Below, piece after piece: positions 58,844-64,000 of a DNA stretch of 64,000 nucleotides. Positions within the stretch are counted from its first letter, which is position 1, and every line of letters starts with the position of its first letter. The notes beneath the pieces were generated by a model, which did not search any database, was not told where the DNA came from, and saw only the letters and a program-made list of their open reading frames with translations. This DNA is from Amyloporia xantha (lineage: Eukaryota; Basidiomycota; Agaricomycetes; Polyporales; Adustoporiaceae), in the NCBI GenBank assembly GCA_036971615.1, contig JAYKKR010000018.1, positions 248,001 through 312,000 of the forward strand. Direction: 5' to 3'. Made by a program: the position numbers and the translations under genes.

Positions 58844-60560
58844 GTGGGGCGTGCTGTGGGGATATAGAGTTCATGGCTCCTCCGCAGGCCTGGTTCGAGA
58901 GAGGGGGTGGAGGGTCATGCGGGGCTAGAAAGGGAAGGTCGATTACCAGATCGGGTGATGGATGGAGGTCAATGACCCCACTTGGCGGTGCGCGTGGCCT
59001 GTCGCGTGTCCTGTCGCGTGTCTTCGTCTGCCTACGGTACCTGTCATTGGGTTCCCGCACCACCATCCTCCATCCGACATCCTCTATCTTCATCACCATG
59101 TCCATAAACCCCCCCACCACACCCACGTCTCAGGTGGACCAAGCATGCGCATGCGAGCATATCTGCCATATATTCGCAGCTAGCGAGCACCGGGCCTGCA
59201 CATGTGCACTGTCGAGCGTGCGTTTGGGCCGGCACGAGATTGTGGAGGCGTCAATGAAGTGGGTGGACGCGTACGGTGAATCCGTTCAGCGACGTCACAG
59301 CTCGCACGTCGATCACGACCGTGCGCGTGATTTCCGACGCATTACCGTCTATTCTGGACTCGCAGATCCCTGCTCACTGGGTCCCGCTAGTCTCCATTTA
59401 TTCATCTCCCAGCCCCACTCCATCGCAACATTAACGCTCCCCTCCACCTCCGGTCTTCACTTCCACTAACCGCCCGCCCTCTCTACCCCCCTCAACCGTG
59501 ACTGCCTGCATCTCTCGCCGGTCATACTTATGATGGCACCGTCGGCCCTTTTGATAGGTTGGCCCTGCTGCACTGCTCCAAGCCCGCTAGCACCAGCAGT
59601 CGAATTTGAACACTTGTGCTCATGCACTCGTGGTTCGTTCGGTTTTTCATTTAGAGGTTCGTGTTCCTCTTGGCATTTGCATGGGCGCTTCGACCATGCG
59701 CGTGACGCAAGCTTGTCTCGTGCGAGGTCGACTCGTCGAGGCATGGAGGAGCGCGATCGCGTGACCGCATCGTCATGTGTGCGATTCTGGGACATGTATG
59801 CATGCAATTGCAACAGCAGGCAGCAGTCCCTCCCCCCTTCCGTCATCTTGAGCGGTGTTCTCTTAGACCCCATCAAGTCGCCCTTCTTGTCTCCCGTCGG
59901 ACGCGATGACGCGTAGCTCGTGATTTTGTCATTGTACCGAATGTGCGCGCAGTGTCTAATGACAGGAAACGTCGACGTGAGGCGCACGTTCGTCTTTGTT
60001 TTGAGTGCGTAGCTGGCGCGCTGCCGTCGTGGTGCGTGATAGGCTCATTTGGCCAGGGTGATGCCCCTGGCGAGGAGTTCACGTCTGTGGGGCAGCGCCC
60101 CGGCACACTGGACCGCCAGGTGCATTAACATCATCTTGGCGTCGATGTCATGTGGACATATGCCGCAGATGGCAGTCGAACGCAGTTCGAAATGGGAAAC
60201 ACAGGTCAATGCCGCCATGACATGGAACCATCGCCAGCGGAACGGCGACCAGTGTGCGTCGAGTGTAGATGATTCGGTCCAACTTTCCGCATAGTTATGG
60301 TGTCGCGCGGCGATGCAAACGCGACGTCTTATTCCCTGGACGGTTAGGGTTTGACGGTGCGTCGGCGGTAAGTCGCTTCTAACATACGTACTCCGCAGGG
60401 ACCTGAGCATCATCGCTCGACTGCACCTGAGTGGTGCCAGTGTGTATTTGCACTAGACACAGGAGAGGGATGCAGCAGTCGCTTGGGGCCATATAGCAGG
60501 CAATCCGATGCCGGCCTGAGCAAGACACTCCTGCTCATTTCATATTGTGGCGATTGAACC
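58844..60560. other. Intergenic region; no gene recognised
   Basis: Upstream sequence of the CFEM gene, then about 1.5 kb with only chance ORFs. A single TTAGGG-type stretch occurs near 60343. Confidence 0.4.
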
Positions 60561-61160
60561 ATGCTCCTGCAATCCTATGCCCATATAGTCCCAGTCTGGG
60601 TTCTCTCCGCTGCTGTTCTCTCTCCTCGGGTCTTGGGCGGCGCTAGGGCGCAGTCCACCATCGCCCTTCCTACCGGTGGGCCCAGTGTCGGCGAGGCGTG
60701 CATTCTCGCATGTACCGAGCAGTCTGCTCTGAAGAACGGCTGCGGCAGCTCGTACGGCGGTCTGTCCCCTCGAGCGACTGATCCTCCACTAACATGATCA
60801 GCAGCGAGAACCTATCGTGCGTGTGCGCATCGACCGCGTATTGGCTCGGCGCTCTCGGGTGCATGTACCGTGTCTGTACCGTGCGTCGATCACGATTCAT
60901 TACCTTCGTCTACGTGTCCACTTCCCCTCACGGATGTGCTGACCGTCGCCTCGCACCACGGTCACACTGACTCACACATGATACCAACTCGACCAGTCTT
61001 TCGCCGGTCGCCTCCCGCTTCTCCCGCGTCGCGTCCTCCGAAGCTCTCAGCGAATCGCCGGCGTCACTCCACAGTCGAATGGGCCTCGTATCGTGGGGGA
61101 ATCGTCGCCGCATTCGCGCTCGTTATGGGTGCTCTTGTGGGAGCGCTGCTCGTTCTCTGA
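60561..61160 (+). pseudogene. Decayed CFEM-like gene
   Basis: Exon 1 (60561..60751) encodes a signal-like start (MLLQSYAHIVPVWVLSAAVL) and the first half of a CFEM domain (EAC, LAC, KNGCGS). A 50-nt intron (60752..60801, with CTAAC before the acceptor) leads in frame to LSCVCAS ... LGC ... RVC. After that the eighth Cys and the Ser-rich stalk cannot be joined without changing frame. SRVASSEALSESPASLHS lies in one frame, while the hydrophobic end GGIVAAFALVMGALVGALLVL (stop at 61160) lies in another. Either it is a pseudogene or an intron was missed. Confidence 0.55.
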
Positions 61161-62550
61161 GGTCCTATAGCTTTCCAGTCTAGACCGGCAAAGAAATCGT
61201 TGCGTAAGTGTACTGTAAGTGCTCTCACATCGTTCCGGTTAATGATGGTTTTTTGGATGTTGTTGTCATGCTCTATTTATCCTGTTATGATATAGATCCT
61301 CCTTCAGCTGAAGACCGAGGTACGTTATATTCCTTACGTCCACGGGCCCCATGTGCTTGCATACAAGCCGTTGTGCACACACGTCGGTATCCTACTGGCA
61401 CTGTGAGTGAGCTAGATGTCTTTTCAGCGTAGTGTCATGTGCTAATCAGGACACCAGAGAACACCAATGAGTTAGTAGAACAATCCGGCTATCACAAGGC
61501 ATTCCTTTACAATCTCGAATGATCCTCGTTTCGTATGACTTTTCCAAGATCGTGGAGACTTGTCCCGAATGGCCTGATGGAAGTATGAAAAGAACGCCAT
61601 GGCAACGACTTGCTATGCGACAGCGGAGGCGTACATCAGGAGAGCGTGGACCGCATCCTCAATGTGGGAAACAGTGCGCCAAGGTGAACGGAAGTGCCAC
61701 GCGAAGCTTACGACAATTAAGTCGCCGGGCTCGGGGCTGCCTCTAGCACAGTGTGGAGGGTGGTTGTGGTCTGTTTAGAGGTCGCGAGGGAAGTGTGATA
61801 TCCAGCTAGTACTGTGACGGCTCTTTATCCCTTCCCAGGACAGCGGGAATGTGTAACTTTGGGACAGTTTCTGTCAGGAAATGGGATTTACTGGTGGACG
61901 TAATAGCGTTTGCGCTCGGTGAGATTTCGGGAAGAGTCATGATCATGATTGTCATTTGTAAGGTCGTAGAATCGTCGGTGTCTTGTCCATCATTTAAATT
62001 ATGCGACGAGCTCGAAACCGAGAACTTTAGGCTAGCCTGCAGAGGTGAGGTGCTGTCTCGGCATGTCTGTGGTCGTAGCGATGATTAGAGCCTGAGCCCC
62101 TCGTGGTCTCCCACGCAGCTGACAGAGGTCGCACCCTCCTTGGGCGTCCCACCGCCCAATGCACAGGTTGAAGTTGAACCGGACTGCTCAGGCGGCTCAT
62201 GTGGTGAGGTGCGACACTGGTGCGACCTCTGTCGGCTGGTACGAGACCACTCCATTCTTCATTCCGTCCTCCATTCCGCGAGGGCCCTCGCCTTCGGTGC
62301 ACTCCTCATATACTGTACTTACATATATGCGTCTATGCCGAGAATCTGCGAAAGACACGCGTACTGATCGAGATCTTTTACGTCATTGTAGCAGTGCTCG
62401 GGTAATTATAATCTGCTGCGATCATGAAGATCCGCTTCGCTTCATCTGGTAGCAAGACAACGGCCCACAAATCAATCCCTGCATCGTTTGGCTTATAATG
62501 CGAGACGTGCATGCGACGAAATCACAATTCGTGGTTCAGCTCCGTCCAGG
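61161..62550. other. Intergenic region with the sedolisin promoter
   Basis: No gene recognised. A TATAA motif lies at 62494-62498 (GCTTATAATG), 53 bases before the ATG at 62551. Confidence 0.45.
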
Positions 62551-64000
62551 ATGCTGCTCACCGCTCGCACACTCGTTTCATTGACGCTCATTTTATCTGC
62601 AGTAGCCGCTCCTCCCACATTCTCTCGCCATGTCGTGCATGAATCCCGGGGCAATGTTCCGCGTGGGTGGACTCCCGTCCGACGGGCCGAGCCGAGCATG
62701 ATCCTCCCTTTGCGTGTCGGTCTCGCGCAAGCCAATCTCGAGAACATCGAGGCGTACATCATGGAGGTGTCGCACCCCGAATCGCCCAACTACGGCAAGC
62801 ACTGGACCGCAGCGAAGGTCGCAGAGACCTTCCGTCCCACAAACGAGTCTGTCGACACCGTCCACACGTGGCTCGTCGACAGCGGTATCGAGCCCGACCG
62901 TGTGAGGCTGAGCCCGAGCGCCGGGTGGGTGAAGGCAGACGTGACGGTTGAGGAGGCAGAGCGGCTGCTGGGCACGGAGTACTATGTGTACCAGTTTGGG
63001 GAGAAAGAGGGAGAGGGGCACGTCGCATGCCTTGAAAAGTACCATCTGCCCGAGCATGTCGCGAGGCATGTAGAGATTGTGACGCCTACGCTGCACTTTG
63101 ACGTGAAGCCGAAGTCGGGCAAGCCTCAGCTGGAGAGAGTCGAAAGGAGAAGCGGCCAGCCTGGCTTTAGCCTGAGCTCTCCCAAAACCACTGGTGTTAT
63201 TGAGGTATGTAAACAATTCGGTTACCATGTTTGTGAACATACCAAGATTGACCTCGTATCCTCAGAATCTGTACAGCGAGCTTGCGGACTGCGATAATCA
63301 GATTGTTCCGGATTGTCTTCGTGCGCTCTATAACTTCGACTACACCCCTGTCGCGACTAAGAATAATTCTATTGCTATTGGTAGGAAATATTTCATCTTG
63401 TCTTGCGAGTGCTCGATCTCACAGTGCCCTCTCCAGTCGAGTATACACCGCAAGCATATGTGCCGAGCGATCTTGATATGTTCTTTGCCAATTTCTCCCC
63501 CAGCCAAATCGGTACCAGGCCTGTCTTAGATAGCATAGATGGCGGTGAGTGTCTCTCGAGTAATTTGACAGCGGTCTCATCGAGCTCGTCTCTGTAGGCA
63601 CCGTTCAGACCCAGCTTGTAGGCATGGATTACAATGGCGAGTCGAACTTGGATTTACAGTACGCAATGGCACTGGTAGGTCCGACACAGCCTGTCACTCT
63701 TTACCAAAATGGGGATATGATTGAAAGTGTGTGAGCAATTGCATTTGTGACCTCGGAGCTGACGGACCTGCCACTCATTTAGGCGCTTCCTTTAACAACT
63801 TCCTCGACGCTCTTGATGGCTCATACTGCACATTTGACGGCGGAGACGACCCCGAATTTGATCAAAAATACCCCGATCCGTCTGCTGGCGGCTATAAAGG
63901 TATGGATCTTGCTCCCATCTTGTCCTCGATTGATCCATTGAAGGACCTTTGACCCTCCGTTCATGATTTAGGCCCGGAAGACTGTGGAACATATACCCCA
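62551..64000 (+). CDS. Sedolisin (peptidase S53, tripeptidyl-peptidase-like), secreted, 3' partial
   Basis: Exons 62551..63204, 63266..63380, 63437..63544, 63598..63726, 63783..63899 and 63972..64000 (cut by the window end). All five introns are short GT...AG and keep frame. The start MLLTARTLVSLTLILSAVAA is a signal peptide; the upstream Met at 62488 would bury it. Residues about 30-190 form the activation prodomain (SHPESPNYGKHWTAAKVAETF, WLVDSGIEPDRV, AERLLGTEYYVY). The mature part opens with CLRALYNFDYTPVA and VEYTPQAY. NGESNLDLQYAMAL holds the catalytic Glu307 and Asp311. GASFNNFLDALDGSYC and YPDP-GGYKGPEDCGT follow. The catalytic Ser lies beyond the window. These enzymes digest extracellular protein at acid pH by removing tripeptides or cutting internally. 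Multiple copies are usual in Agaricomycetes. Confidence 0.95.

Noticed and set aside
59466..59987. 173-codon minus-strand ORF
   Set aside because: No domain, no plausible splice partners, and similar chance ORFs occur throughout this GC-rich intergenic region.
62488..62550. Upstream Met of the sedolisin ORF
   Set aside because: Starting at 62551 gives a clean signal peptide directly before the prodomain, and a TATAA motif at 62494-62498 lies after the upstream ATG.
1..64000. CRISPR arrays, tRNA and rRNA genes
   Set aside because: No regularly spaced short repeats, no T-arm/acceptor-type tRNA pattern and no rRNA-like stretch were noticed on reading. A covariance-model scan (tRNAscan-SE, Infernal) would be decisive.

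Overview
The window looks like nuclear DNA of a filamentous basidiomycete, most likely an Agaricomycete. The signs are genes with many short introns (about 50-85 nt, GT...AG), a Plavaka-type DNA transposon, Ty3/gypsy chromoviruses with C-terminal chromodomains, CFEM proteins, a sedolisin protease and a HeLo-like/pseudokinase protein. The species cannot be named from the sequence alone. No rRNA, tRNA, CRISPR array or bacterial operon was seen.

Left part (1-12462), transposable elements. Positions 1-5963 are the 3' part of a gypsy-type LTR element (A): a pol fragment, a purine tract and a 3' LTR. Between pol and the LTR lies a six-exon gene on the opposite strand. It encodes a coiled-coil, cysteine-rich protein and sits where an env gene would be. 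Element A truncates the 3' end of a Plavaka (CACTA-superfamily) transposase gene on the minus strand (5964-11746). That gene is also split by a solo LTR of the same family as A's (8493-9584).

Middle part (12463-44984), a nested set of LTR elements whose boundaries are all fixed by target-site duplications (TSDs). Element C (LTRs 12463-12942 and 44505-44984, TSD TGTGC) is an old, broken chromovirus on the minus strand. Element D (17190-29928, TSD CTTTC) is inserted in C's integrase region. D is an apparently intact 12.7 kb relative with identical LTRs, a 2877-codon gag-pol and a separate 952-codon ORF downstream of pol. Element E (36592-43456, TSD CTCGG) is inserted in C's gag. E is a different, Tf2-like chromovirus on the plus strand, with identical LTRs but frameshifted genes.

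Right part (44985-64000). Two nested non-autonomous CACTA elements (45819-47655 and 46048-47606) come first. Ordinary genes follow: a cysteine-desulfurase-like PLP enzyme (minus), a HeLo-like/pseudokinase protein (minus), a duplicated fragment of the PLP enzyme's first exon, a CFEM paralogue that has lost its CFEM domain (plus), an inverted-repeat region with a tandem duplication, an intact three-exon CFEM gene (minus), a decayed CFEM gene (plus) and the 5' part of a secreted sedolisin (plus, cut by the window end).

The most unusual content is the extra, non-standard genes carried by two different LTR-element families. Element A carries an antisense, intron-bearing gene. Elements C and D carry a large sense ORF after pol whose last codons lie inside the 3' LTR.
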